Assembly (NCBI GenBank): GCA_020199905.1
Contig: JAIVJS010000001.1
Coordinates: forward strand, 1-61,068
Source: Acidobacteriota bacterium
GTDB taxonomy: Bacteria > Acidobacteriota > Thermoanaerobaculia > UBA5066 > Gp7-AA6
DNA length: 61,068 nucleotides
Direction of reading: 5' to 3'
The notes under the pieces are model-generated. The model worked only from the letters and a program-made list of their open reading frames with translations. It ran no database searches and was not told where the DNA came from. Shown piece after piece: positions 27,130-36,175 of this stretch. Position 1 is the stretch's first letter. Every line of letters starts with the position of its first letter. The position numbers and the translations under genes are program-made.

Positions 27130-28512
27130 CTAGTTTCGGGTCACAACGACGAAGGCGCTGAATTCCGGACCGGTCTGCCGGGGCGTCGAAAACGCGACCG
27201 GCGCGGCCGGCGAACCCCACGTCGGAAGAGACACCGTGCCGCCCCAGTACACGCCCGACGCGACCGGAGCCCCGTAGAAGTTCTGAGCGTTGCGAACCTC
27301 GTAGGCGGCACCGTACGCGAGGACGCTCGAGAGATCGACGTCCACGCTGTCGGCCCGGCCCCAGTTGTAAACGGCGACGTTCGCGCGGCCGCTCTCGTAC
27401 TCGTTCGCGCGGACTCTCACGTCCGCGCCGGAATCAGGGCGGCCCGTGTTGAACGAGTTGTCCGGATACGACGACGCGTTCACCCTGGGCCCGGTCCATC
27501 CCCAGGTCCACTGGCGGCCGTAGAAGATATTGCCGCTGATGTTGCCCGAAGAGCAGTTCTCCCATCGAGTCAGACCGACGAAGAAGTTGTTCGTCACCCG
27601 CGGATCGACGCAGCCGTTGGAATAGCCGAACTCCTGCCCGCCCGTCTCCGCCGAGACGTCGCTCGAGTGCCAGGTAGCGTTGTTCGTGATTCGAAGGTTC
27701 CGCGCCGGCTCGCTCTCGGTGTCGACGCCGACGAGAATGTTCCCGGTCCCCGCATTGCCCGGCTCCAGGAACCCGTTCGTAAAGGAGATGTTGCCGTCCA
27801 CGGTGATGTTGTCCTGGTGCGATCCCCGGGAAGAGGAATAGCCGTGGATCCCGTAGCCGTAGTTGTCGAAGAGGATGTTGTCGGCGACCCTCTTCTCGCC
27901 CGTGGCGTTGTCGAGATAAATGCCGTGCTCGAGCTTGGTCTTGCCGTTGTAATAGATCAGGCAACCCGAGATCTCGGAATCCGTGCTTTCGTTCCAGAAC
28001 CCGACGCCCTGGCCGGGGACGTCGTGCACGACGAGGTTCACGAACTTGACGTTGTTGGAATTCCGGACCCAGAGGCCTGCGGGTTTCGCCCACCCGGACC
28101 AGTCGGAGTTCGTGACTTCGAAGTCCCGGTACACCGTCCAGGACGAACCGTAGATGAGAAGGCCGCCGTAGATCGAACCAGCGGAGTCGATCGTCGCCCG
28201 CTCTCCAGGAGACTGGCGGAGGGTGATCGGCGCCCCGGGAGCTCCATTCAGCCAGCTCATGAAGGAATAGGCGGAGACGGACCAGCGGCGGTAGGTCCCC
28301 CCGCGCATCCAGATCGTGTCGCCCGCCGCGACGGGATAGGGCTGGTTCAGCGCGGTCTGCAGGTCCCAGGGTTGGTCGTAGCTTCCATCGGCCCAGCTCG
28401 TCCCCTCAGGAGAAACGTAAAACTCGGAGGCCTCCGCGGTCCGAGAAAACGAGACCGTGAGGAGAAGGGCAAAACCGGCGAGAGCGCACACGTGCAACAG
28501 ACGTTTGGACAT
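27130..28512 (-). CDS. Secreted right-handed beta-helix protein
   Basis: A 460-residue exported protein. The ATG at 28512 follows AAGGA at a five-base gap and starts a clear signal peptide (LLHVCALAGFALLLTVSFSR, cut after AEA). The body begins FYVSPEGTSWADGSYDQPWD, a typical N-cap of parallel beta-helix proteins. Repeated coils follow with N-x-x-(F/I)-x-x-N-(N/G) patterns (ITNNATWHSSD, VTNNFFVGL, ISGNIFYGRQW), as in pectate-lyase-like and NosD folds. The final 80 residues form a beta-sandwich-like domain. Beta-helix proteins often cleave or bind polysaccharide; no catalytic set can be assigned here. A terminator-like hairpin follows the stop. It does not carry the shared C-terminal module. 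Confidence 0.8.
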   Translation of the reverse strand: MSKRLLHVCALAGFALLLTVSFSRTAEASEFYVSPEGTSWADGSYDQPWDLQTALNQPYPVAAGDTIWMRGGTYRRWSVSAYSFMSWLNGAPGAPITLRQSPGERATIDSAGSIYGGLLIYGSSWTVYRDFEVTNSDWSGWAKPAGLWVRNSNNVKFVNLVVHDVPGQGVGFWNESTDSEISGCLIYYNGKTKLEHGIYLDNATGEKRVADNILFDNYGYGIHGYSSSRGSHQDNITVDGNISFTNGFLEPGNAGTGNILVGVDTESEPARNLRITNNATWHSSDVSAETGGQEFGYSNGCVDPRVTNNFFVGLTRWENCSSGNISGNIFYGRQWTWGWTGPRVNASSYPDNSFNTGRPDSGADVRVRANEYESGRANVAVYNWGRADSVDVDLSSVLAYGAAYEVRNAQNFYGAPVASGVYWGGTVSLPTWGSPAAPVAFSTPRQTGPEFSAFVVVTRN

Positions 28513-28752
28513 TGAGTTCCTTTCGGGGAGCCCGAAACGTTTTGGTTTGCGGCCGCCGGGATCGTGTGCACCCGATCCCGTACCCCACCGCGCTAGGTTG
28601 TGAAACTTTTTGATACTGCCACAGCGCCTCCGGAGAGCGGAACCCCGAAAAGCTGCTTTATTTTTTTTCCTTGACGCCCGATTTTGCTTGCGTCTTCGAG
28701 CGAGAGCGCGGCGAATTTCGCTTCGCATCGCGGCTCCGCGGTCAGCGGCGGA

Positions 28753-30141
28753 TCAGAACGCTTCGTGATCCGTGAACTTCGTCCTCTGGCCTTCGGGGTG
28801 CGAGTAGCGCGTGCTCGCGCCCGTTCCCATGTCGGTGACGACGACCGCGAAACCCCGGATCGTGCGCGCGTCGAAGTCCAGCCAGAAATGCCCGTTCGAA
28901 GAGCGCGCGTCACGGATCTCGACGCAGAGCGAGACATTAGAAGGACGCCTCAGCCAGAAGGATCCGGTTCGATCGGTGAGAGCGAGGGCTCCCGCCGGCG
29001 CGCCGCCCTCGCGACCCGCGGCGTCCCACTCGACCTCGATGCGAAATCGGCCCCCGATCAGACAGAGGGCGGAGGCGGCCGCGGCGCACCGCGCGTCGAG
29101 GCGGATGAGACCTCCGGCCGCGGACCTCGCGTAGACCCTCCCCGGCCAGTCGGCGTCGATCGCGAGGACGGCGCGGGGCGGATCCGGGTCCCCGGCGACA
29201 GGACTCCAGGTCGACCCGCCGTCGCGAGACTGCAGGGCGCCGTCGGGCGTCGCGGCGTGGAGAACGGAGCCGTCCTTCCCGAAAACCAGGGGGCCGAGAA
29301 CGGCTTTCTCGAGACGCGTCCACGACGCACCGCCGTTCGCGCTTCGGAAAGAGGCCGTCGCCGGCCCGGGGCCGCCGGGGCAACCCGGACACGAGAGCCG
29401 TCCCGCCGCGAACACGGTCGACGGAACGCCCGGATCGACGGCAACGCTCGTGACGGCGAACGTGGATCCCGGAGGTCCGAGGGGAGCCGCGGACCACGTC
29501 CGGCCTCCGTCCGCCGACCGGTAGAGGCCTCCGCCGGCGCCTGCATGGAGAACCTCGCGACGCACCGGGTCCGCCGCCAGGGCGTGAACCGGGCGCGGAA
29601 GCGCGGTGCCGGTGCCGGTCCACCGCCCGCCGCCGTCCTCGCTGCGAAAAAGACCTCTCTCCGACGTGCCCGCCCAGACGCCTCCTGCCGCGTCCGCGAG
29701 CAGGACCGTGATTTGGCCGAGCGTCCCGCCGGGCGCGGCGTCCGCCCACGTCTCGCCGCCGTCGGAGGTCCGTCGCACCCGGCCTCTCCGGTCGCCGGCG
29801 AAGAGGATCGTTTCGTAATCGACTCGCGACCGATGCGCAACGAGCGGCCCCGACGGGGTCTTTTCCCTCTGGGAGATTGCGAGGGCCGTGATGTCGTCCG
29901 CCGGATCCACCCGATTCCACGCGCCTTCGCCTGGCCCGCCGCGGAAGACGCCCTGGTCGGTGGCGGCGTAGACGGCCGCCGGGGGAGGGGTCACGCCGAT
30001 CCGATAGCCCTGTCGCTCGAGGGCGACGGCGGCAATCTGGCCGGGCGGGCCGGCTGTTCGATCCGCCGCGAGCGCCGGTTGCGCAAGCCAGCAGGCCAGC
30101 CCGATTGCAACGCCACATCCGGCGCGGCTCCACCTGTTCAC
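28753..30141 (-). CDS. Secreted Asp-box propeller with shared C-terminal module
   Basis: A 462-residue exported protein starting at a GTG with GGAGG four bases before it. The signal peptide ends at PALAA. Several Asp-box (BNR) repeats follow: RTSDGGETWAD, RSEDGGGRWTG, RSADGGRTWSA, RSANGGASWTR and QSRDGGSTWSP. They belong to a sialidase/Vps10-like beta-propeller. The last 110 residues are a divergent shared C-terminal module: C-x7-CL, GGRFRIEVEW, SFWL, SSNGHFWLDFD and terminal DHEAF. The Asp-box fold is common in glycosidases and in surface binding proteins. The catalytic Arg triad and Tyr of sialidases are not evident, so enzymatic activity is doubtful. It lies upstream of, and parallel to, the beta-helix gene. 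Confidence 0.8.
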   Translation of the reverse strand: MNRWSRAGCGVAIGLACWLAQPALAADRTAGPPGQIAAVALERQGYRIGVTPPPAAVYAATDQGVFRGGPGEGAWNRVDPADDITALAISQREKTPSGPLVAHRSRVDYETILFAGDRRGRVRRTSDGGETWADAAPGGTLGQITVLLADAAGGVWAGTSERGLFRSEDGGGRWTGTGTALPRPVHALAADPVRREVLHAGAGGGLYRSADGGRTWSAAPLGPPGSTFAVTSVAVDPGVPSTVFAAGRLSCPGCPGGPGPATASFRSANGGASWTRLEKAVLGPLVFGKDGSVLHAATPDGALQSRDGGSTWSPVAGDPDPPRAVLAIDADWPGRVYARSAAGGLIRLDARCAAAASALCLIGGRFRIEVEWDAAGREGGAPAGALALTDRTGSFWLRRPSNVSLCVEIRDARSSNGHFWLDFDARTIRGFAVVVTDMGTGASTRYSHPEGQRTKFTDHEAF

Positions 30142-30381
30142 GGAACCTCCAAGAATGGAACACTTTCAGCGTACCCGAGTTTCCCCTGGATGTCCTCACC
30201 TCACCCCTCTGGCCGATCCCGGCGAGACGCGGGAGAAGGGCGCTCCCTTCCAAATGTCCCGTATCGCGTTTTTCGCCGCACAGCTCCGGGGGGCGGCGCA
30301 TCAGCGCCGGCGACGGATAGAATCTCTGCCCGGAACCAGGACAAAACCGACCCTCCACAAACTCTCTGCGCCGGAGACGAG

Positions 30382-32229
30382 ATGAAATCAGATTCGCTCG
30401 CCGTCCTCGCTTCGACCGAGCTCTTCGGCAGCCTCGACGCTTCGGACCTCGAGAGGCTCGGGCCCGAGCTCGAATGGCTGCGCCTTCCCGGCGGAGAGCT
30501 TCTCTTCCAGCAGGGGGAGATCGGCGAATGCCTCTACGTGGTGGTCAACGGGCGCCTGCGCGTCCTGCGCGAGCGGCCGAACGCGAGCGACCTGGTCCTG
30601 GGCGAAATCGGGTACGGCGAGACCGTCGGCGAGATGGCGCTCTTGACCGGGGCGCGGCGGTCCGCGACGGTGCGAGCCGTCCGGGACGCCGAGCTCCTGC
30701 GCCTCTCCGAGGAGAGCTTCAACCGCCTGCTCGCGACGCACCCGCAGATGACGATGTTGCTGGCGCGCCGGATCATCACTCGCTATCAACACTCCATGCA
30801 GGGCTCCCAGATCGCGGGAGCAGGGACGGTCGCGACGATCGCGCTCGTCCCCGCCGGGCCGGGGACCTCCATCGCCGGCGTCGCGCGAAGTCTCACGACG
30901 GCGCTCGAGGCGATCGGGCCGGTTCTGCACCTCGACAGCGCTCGCCTCGACCGCGAGCTCGGGCCGGGCGCGTCCCAGATCCCGAAGGACCACTCCCGCA
31001 ACCACGCGATCGTTTCGTGGCTGAACGAGCAGGAGTCGAAATACCGGTTCCTGCTGTACGAAGTGGACACGGCCCCGTCCGCGTGGACCAGCCGCTGCAT
31101 CCGGCAGGCGGACCGCGTTCTGCTGGTGGCGCGCTCCGACGGCGCTCCGGAGCTCGGCGCGGTCGAGATCGCGATGTCGCGGCAGGGAGCGGACCTGACT
31201 CGCAAGGAGCTCGTGCTGCTGCACCCCGCCCGCGAGGCGATCTATCCCGGCACATCGAAATGGCTCGCGGAACGCCGGATCGATCGCATCCACCACGTCG
31301 TCGAGGACGGTCCGAAAGATTACGACCGCATCGTGCGCTTTTTGACCGGACGCGCGACGGGCGTCGTCCTCGGAGGCGGGGGAGCGCGCTCCTTCGCGCA
31401 GATCGGGATGCTGAAGGCGCTGGCCGAAGCCGGCGTCACGATCGACCTCGTGGGCGGCACGAGCATGGGCGCGTTTCTGGGCGCGCAGGTTGCGATGGGC
31501 TGGAGCATCGAGCAGATGCTGGAGTACAACAAGAGGACGTGGCGCAATCGCCATCCGATTCGCGATTACACGTTTCCTTACATCGCTCTCATCAGCGGGC
31601 GCCGATTCACCAAGGTCGGCCGGGACCTCTACGGTGAGGCGCAGATCGAGGACCTCGCTCTGAACTACTTCTGCTGCTCGAGCAATCTGACCCGTGCGAC
31701 CGTGATGGTCCACCGCCGGGGGACTCTCTGGCGCGCGCTCGGGGCGAGCATCGCGGTCCCGGGTCTCGCGCCGCCGCTCTTTGAAAACGGCGACCTGTTC
31801 GTCGACGGCGCCATGCTCGACAACCTGCCCATCGACATCATGCGGGAAGCCTGCGACGGTCCGGTGGTCGCGATGGACGTGAGCCCGGCCGTGGACCTCG
31901 CCGTCGATCCCAACCTGCGGGAGGGGCCTTCCGCGTGGCGGATGACGTACCGGCGGTTCCGGCCCGTCGCCGGCGAGACCTTCCGTCTGCCGTCGATCAT
32001 GGAAATCCTGTCGCGCGCGTCCTCGCTCGGGAGCGTGGCCCAGGTCGAGCGGCTGAAGCGCCAGGCGAATCTGTACCTGCAGCCGCCCCTCGACCAGTAC
32101 AGCATTTTCAGCTTCAAATCGATCGAGGAGCTGGCGCAGGCCGGCTACGACTACGCTTCGCCGGCCATCCAGGAGTGGAAGGCGGCGACCGAGGCGGCGG
32201 CGCACCATCCGATCCGGGTGATGGCTTGA
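30382..32229 (+). CDS. Patatin-like phospholipase with cNMP-binding domain
   Basis: A 615-residue protein of the neuropathy-target-esterase type. The ATG at 30382 has GGAG close upstream. Residues about 1-130 form a cyclic-nucleotide-binding domain (LLFQQGEIGECLYVVVNGRL, VGEMALLTGARRSATVRAV). A middle region of about 190 residues resembles a P-loop-less ParA fold. The patatin domain has the oxyanion-hole GGGGARSFAQ near residue 330, the nucleophile in GTSMG near 358, and the dyad Asp in DGAMLDN near 474. It should hydrolyse acyl esters of phospholipids. The next gene activates free fatty acids, so this enzyme could supply them. It is probably regulated by a cyclic nucleotide. Confidence 0.9.
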   Translation: MKSDSLAVLASTELFGSLDASDLERLGPELEWLRLPGGELLFQQGEIGECLYVVVNGRLRVLRERPNASDLVLGEIGYGETVGEMALLTGARRSATVRAVRDAELLRLSEESFNRLLATHPQMTMLLARRIITRYQHSMQGSQIAGAGTVATIALVPAGPGTSIAGVARSLTTALEAIGPVLHLDSARLDRELGPGASQIPKDHSRNHAIVSWLNEQESKYRFLLYEVDTAPSAWTSRCIRQADRVLLVARSDGAPELGAVEIAMSRQGADLTRKELVLLHPAREAIYPGTSKWLAERRIDRIHHVVEDGPKDYDRIVRFLTGRATGVVLGGGGARSFAQIGMLKALAEAGVTIDLVGGTSMGAFLGAQVAMGWSIEQMLEYNKRTWRNRHPIRDYTFPYIALISGRRFTKVGRDLYGEAQIEDLALNYFCCSSNLTRATVMVHRRGTLWRALGASIAVPGLAPPLFENGDLFVDGAMLDNLPIDIMREACDGPVVAMDVSPAVDLAVDPNLREGPSAWRMTYRRFRPVAGETFRLPSIMEILSRASSLGSVAQVERLKRQANLYLQPPLDQYSIFSFKSIEELAQAGYDYASPAIQEWKAATEAAAHHPIRVMA

Positions 32230-32312
32230 CCCTCCGTGGTATTCTCCGCATCCCAAATCCACAGTCCCCCTGATCCCGTCCGCGCGGTTTGCGGACCTCC
32301 CCGAGGAGCGGG

Positions 32313-34121
32313 ATGAAAGAAACGGCGTCCGCCTTCCACAGGGCTGAGGAGCACCCCGACGAGAGCCTGACTCTCGTCTCGGCGATCGCCCGCCTTCCGT
32401 CCGATCCGGACCGTGGATTCCGATTCATCGGCTTCGGACCGCAGGAGCGCTCTGTTTCCTGGGAGGAGCTGCGCGCGGAGGGCGCGCAGCGCGCCGCGCA
32501 TCTGGCGGGCAAGGGGCTGTCGCCGGGAGATCGGCTCGCCCTCGTGATCGCCGACGGGCCGGAGTTCGTCCTCAGCTTCGTCGGGGCGGTGATGGCGGGC
32601 ATCGTCCCGGTGCCCGTCTTTCCTCCCGCGACGGCCAGGGCGATCGAGCAGTACGGCGACACACTCATGCGCATCCTCGAAGTCGCCGGCGCGGGCGTGG
32701 TGCTCTCCTCGGGACCGACCGCCGTCGTCCTCGAGTCCCTGCTCGCCGGGAAGGGCGCCGCGCGGGAGGTCTGGAAGGTGGAGACGGTCTTTGCCGGAGA
32801 CCCGCCGCCCTTTACGCCGCCTCCCGTGTCGCCCTCCGATCTCTGTTTCCTGCAGTTCACGTCCGGGAGCACTTCGTCGCCGAGAGGCGTGATGGTCACG
32901 CACGCCAACCTCGTGGCGAACGCGCGCGCCTATCTGGGCCCCCAGGGGCTCGACTGCCGGCCCGCCGACGTCGGGGTGAGCTGGCTGCCGCTGTTTCACG
33001 ACATGGGACTGATCGGGTTCGTGCTCACGCCGTTGATCGGGGACGTTCCCGTCTCGATCCTCTCCACGAGCGCCTTCGGCCGCGACCCCCGGATCTGGCT
33101 GCGCGAGATCCACAGACGGCGGGCGACGATCACGTACGCACCCAACTTCGCCTACGCGCATGTCACCCGAAGAGTCCGCGAGGAAGACGTGAAGACTCTG
33201 GACCTGTCGTGCCTTCGCGTCGCCGGATGCGGCGCGGAGCCGATTCACGCTCCGACGCTGCGCGCCTTCGCGGAACGTTTCGCGGCCGCGGGATTTGACC
33301 CGGCCGCCCTCCTGCCGAGCTACGGGCTTGCGGAGTCGACCCTCGCCGTGAGCTTCCATCGCCGGGGTACGGGCATGCACACGGACGCCGTCGACCCGGA
33401 GGCGCTGAAGCGGGGGCAGTCCGTCCCGGTACCGCCGGGCTTTCCCTCGCCCGCGGAGCTCGTCTGCTGCGGCACCGCCTTCGCCGGACACGAGATCGCC
33501 ATCTTCGACGAGCGCGGACGGACCCTCGGGGAGCGCAGCGTCGGAGAGATCGCGTTGAAAGGGCCGAGCGTGACCGCCGGGTACTGCAACGCGCCGGACG
33601 CGACCGCCGAGTCCTGGCGGGACGGGTGGTTCTTCACCGGAGATCTCGGCTACCTTCACTCGGGCGAGTTGTACGTCTGCGGCCGCCGGAAGGATCTGAT
33701 CATCGTCCGCGGCGCGAATTACCACCCCCAGGACATCGAATGGGCCGTTCGGGATCTGCCGGGCGTGCGTCGCGGAAACGTCGCCGCCTTCTCCATCCGG
33801 GAGGGGGACGGCGTCGAACGGCTCGCGCTGATCGCCGAAGCGGACCCGCGGGACGCGGCGGGCCTGCCGCGCGCGATCGCGCGTCGGGTGAGCGAGTCCC
33901 TCGGCCTCGCCCCGGACTTCGTGGCCGTGGTCTCCTCCGGCGCCCTTCCGAGAACGTCGAGCGGAAAGCTGCAGCGCGCCCGCGCGCGCCAGCTTCTCCT
34001 GGCCGGGGCGATGCCGGTGCTGGCCGCGAAGGGCCTCGAGGCTCTGGGCATCGACGCCTCCGCCATTCCCGTGGCGGCGGCGCGACCGAGAGACTCGGGA
34101 TTGACAGAGCTGCCGGGTTAG
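32313..34121 (+). CDS. Fatty acyl-AMP ligase (FAAL)
   Basis: A 602-residue adenylating enzyme that activates a fatty acid as acyl-AMP and normally hands it to an acyl carrier protein. The ATG at 32313 has GAGGAG upstream. The P-loop motif is LQFTSGSTSSPRGVMVTHAN (near residue 180). The pattern SWLPLFHDMGLIGFVLTPL and the TITYAPNFAYAHV segment are typical of FAALs rather than acyl-CoA ligases. Later motifs are SYGLAESTLAVSF, GDLGYLHSGELYVCGR and TSSGKLQRARAR, whose Lys is the usual A10 lysine. An ACP gene lies two genes downstream, which supports ACP as acceptor. It is the second gene of the lipid cluster. Confidence 0.92.
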   Translation: MKETASAFHRAEEHPDESLTLVSAIARLPSDPDRGFRFIGFGPQERSVSWEELRAEGAQRAAHLAGKGLSPGDRLALVIADGPEFVLSFVGAVMAGIVPVPVFPPATARAIEQYGDTLMRILEVAGAGVVLSSGPTAVVLESLLAGKGAAREVWKVETVFAGDPPPFTPPPVSPSDLCFLQFTSGSTSSPRGVMVTHANLVANARAYLGPQGLDCRPADVGVSWLPLFHDMGLIGFVLTPLIGDVPVSILSTSAFGRDPRIWLREIHRRRATITYAPNFAYAHVTRRVREEDVKTLDLSCLRVAGCGAEPIHAPTLRAFAERFAAAGFDPAALLPSYGLAESTLAVSFHRRGTGMHTDAVDPEALKRGQSVPVPPGFPSPAELVCCGTAFAGHEIAIFDERGRTLGERSVGEIALKGPSVTAGYCNAPDATAESWRDGWFFTGDLGYLHSGELYVCGRRKDLIIVRGANYHPQDIEWAVRDLPGVRRGNVAAFSIREGDGVERLALIAEADPRDAAGLPRAIARRVSESLGLAPDFVAVVSSGALPRTSSGKLQRARARQLLLAGAMPVLAAKGLEALGIDASAIPVAAARPRDSGLTELPG

Positions 34122-34145
34122 AACACAGGCTGCTAGGAGGACCTC

Positions 34146-34991
34146 ATGTCAACCCAGGAAGACATCGCCGTCTCTTACGATGTCTCGAACGAGTTCTTCG
34201 CGCTCTGGCTCGACCGGCGGATGAACTACTCGTGTGCGCTCTTCGAGGGGACGGACGACCTCGAGCAGGCGCAGGTCAACAAGCTGCGCTACTTCCACGA
34301 CGGCGCGCGCGTCGATCCCGGGAAGCGCGTGCTCGACGTCGGGTGCGGCTGGGGCGCCAACATCGAGTTCCTGGCGCGCGACATGGGAGTCGCCGACCTC
34401 ACCGGGATCACCCTCTCGAAGGCCCAGTTCGCCGCCATCGAGGCGAAGCAGATTCCCGGAGTGAAGGTGGAGTGCGTCTCGTACAAGGACTATCAGCCCG
34501 AGCGCCCCTTCGATGCCGCGATCTCCATCGGAATGTTCGAGCACATCGCGACGCCGGAGGAGGCGCGCGCGGGCAAGCACATCGCGATCTACCGCGACTA
34601 CTTCCGGCGCGTCTGGAGCTGGACCACGCCCGGCTCCTGGTTCGGGCTCCAGAGTGTGATCGGCGACCGGGTGCCCCGTAACCCGACGGACCTGAGAGAG
34701 ATTGCCCACGCGACGTACACGATTTTCCCCGGCGCGATCACCCCCAGGCTGGAAGCCATCATCGCCTCGACGAACCCGTACTGGGAGATCCTCGAGGTCA
34801 AGACGAGGCGGGAACATTACGAGAAAACGGCCGCGGAGTGGCTGCGCCGGTTAAGATCGCACGAGACCGAGATACGTGAGAGGTGGGGAGACCGATACGA
34901 GGAGTACGAGCGGTATCTGGCCGCCTGCGTGATGGCCTTCGCGAAGGGCTATCAATCGCTCGTGCAGATGCTTCTGCGGAGAGTCGACTGA
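34146..34991 (+). CDS. Cyclopropane synthase/mycolic methyltransferase-like enzyme
   Basis: A 281-residue SAM-dependent enzyme with AGGAGG five bases before its ATG. It opens with YDVSNEFFALWLDRRMNYSC, the acyl-lipid-binding start of the CFA synthase superfamily. The SAM loop is VLDVGCGWG, the catalytic-glutamate block is SIGMFEHI, and the late motif is HYEKTAAEW. It lacks the extra N-terminal domain of E. coli-type CFA synthase. Its length matches mycolic acid methyltransferases, which act on ACP-bound acyl chains. With an ACP and a desaturase as immediate neighbours, the likely job is adding a methylene or methyl group to a double bond in an ACP-linked chain. Confidence 0.88.
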   Translation: MSTQEDIAVSYDVSNEFFALWLDRRMNYSCALFEGTDDLEQAQVNKLRYFHDGARVDPGKRVLDVGCGWGANIEFLARDMGVADLTGITLSKAQFAAIEAKQIPGVKVECVSYKDYQPERPFDAAISIGMFEHIATPEEARAGKHIAIYRDYFRRVWSWTTPGSWFGLQSVIGDRVPRNPTDLREIAHATYTIFPGAITPRLEAIIASTNPYWEILEVKTRREHYEKTAAEWLRRLRSHETEIRERWGDRYEEYERYLAACVMAFAKGYQSLVQMLLRRVD

Positions 34992-35013
34992 CGCGCGCGC
35001 GCGAGGAGGCCTG

Positions 35014-35280
35014 ATGAACGACACGGAAATCCACTCCCTGATCGGAGAGGCGGTCGCGTTTGCCGAGCCCCGGCTCAAAGGCGCCTCCTTGAAGCCGGAG
35101 GACACGATCGCGGAGCTCGGAATCAACTCGATTGCCGTTCTGGAGATCGTCGGTTATCTCGAGGACAAGCTGGGGGTCCGCTTTCCGGACGACGAGCTCG
35201 CCCAGCTGAACACGATCGGGGGACTGAGCGACCTGATCCGCGGCCACGACGTGGCGGCCCAACCGGCGCAGAAGTCATAG
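35014..35280 (+). CDS. Acyl carrier protein
   Basis: An 88-residue acidic four-helix carrier protein, preceded by GAGGAGG. The phosphopantetheine site is in LGINSIAVLE, with Ser39 as the attachment residue; the usual Asp before it is Asn here. The pattern of helix 2 and helix 3 (EIVGYLEDKLGVRFPDDELA) is normal. The last ten residues are a short Ala/Gln tail. It is not the housekeeping AcpP, because no fab genes are near. It sits between the methyltransferase and the acyl-ACP desaturase, so it is probably the dedicated carrier on which the chain is modified. Confidence 0.9.
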   Translation: MNDTEIHSLIGEAVAFAEPRLKGASLKPEDTIAELGINSIAVLEIVGYLEDKLGVRFPDDELAQLNTIGGLSDLIRGHDVAAQPAQKS

Positions 35281-35289
35281 GAGAAGGTC

Positions 35290-36135
35290 ATGAGCATTTC
35301 CATCGCGCAGCGTGAACGGGCGTACCGGGCCTACAACGAGTTCTTCGACCTCGCCGAACGGAAGCGGCGCTGGCACCCGTTCAACGACGTCCCCTGGGAA
35401 AAGATGGACAGGGACAAGAACTCCGAGGAAGTGGCGATCTGCCTCGAGACGTTCTGCGGGGTCGAGCTGTACGTACCGGACTACACGGCCAACGGCTTCA
35501 ACCTCACCCGCAACATCTTCGGGCATGCCTGGTTTCAGGCGAACTGGGGATACGAGGAATCCAAGCACGGCCTGGTGTTCCGCGAATACCTGATTCAGTC
35601 GGGACTGCGGACCCTCGAGCAGTACTACGCCTTCGAGGACAAGATCTTCGGCCAGGTCTGGAACCTGCCGTTCCACACGCGGCGACAGATGACGTGTTAC
35701 GGAGCGCTCCAGGAATCGGCGACATATCTCATATACCAGGCGCAGAAGGAGAAGGCGAAGCGCGAAGGCGCCGAGCTCCTCGAGAAGATTTTCTTCTTCA
35801 TCAGCCGCGACGAGGCGGCGCATCACGGTTTCTACCGGAAGGTCCTGCAGCTCGAGATGGAGGACGACCGCGAGGGGACGATCTCCGATCTGTCCCATGT
35901 CGTCGCCAACTTTCAGATGCCGGGCGTCGGCTTGATCCCGGAGTACGACGAGAGGTTGAAGGTCGCCGGCGTCGGGATCAGCTCCGACCACTTCCTGCAG
36001 CAGGGGATCTTTCCGCTGCTGAAGGTGCTCGGCACGGACCGCCGCGAGCTGATCGCGTCGCTCCAGAAGAGCCGGATGGCGGCGGCCGCTGCGCGCGCGC
36101 CCGAAAAACCGGAGCTCGCCCCGGTCCAGGCGTAG
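35290..36135 (+). CDS. Acyl-ACP desaturase (soluble diiron type)
   Basis: A 281-residue ferritin-like enzyme, nine bases after the ACP gene and with AGGAGAAGG before its ATG. The diiron ligands are in place: Glu in ICLETFCG, EESKH, Glu in GALQESATYL, and DEAAHH, matching the E / E-x2-H / E / E-x2-H pattern of stearoyl-ACP and mycobacterial DesA-type desaturases. No membrane segment is present, unlike membrane FADS desaturases. It would introduce a cis double bond into an ACP-bound chain using O2 and ferredoxin, so the product pathway is aerobic. The C-terminal 20 residues are a low-complexity Ala/Pro tail. Confidence 0.9.
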   Translation: MSISIAQRERAYRAYNEFFDLAERKRRWHPFNDVPWEKMDRDKNSEEVAICLETFCGVELYVPDYTANGFNLTRNIFGHAWFQANWGYEESKHGLVFREYLIQSGLRTLEQYYAFEDKIFGQVWNLPFHTRRQMTCYGALQESATYLIYQAQKEKAKREGAELLEKIFFFISRDEAAHHGFYRKVLQLEMEDDREGTISDLSHVVANFQMPGVGLIPEYDERLKVAGVGISSDHFLQQGIFPLLKVLGTDRRELIASLQKSRMAAAAARAPEKPELAPVQA

Positions 36136-36175
36136 GCCGGACCGGCTCCCGCTCGGGCAAGCCGGAAGAGTCGGG

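Noticed and set aside
28513..28752. Possible c-di-GMP riboswitch-like sequence upstream of the beta-helix gene (GCCGCAAACC and a GGGATCG/CGATCCC hairpin)
   Set aside because: The order of conserved blocks and the second helix of the GEMM fold could not be found; an ordinary leader with a small hairpin is a simpler reading.
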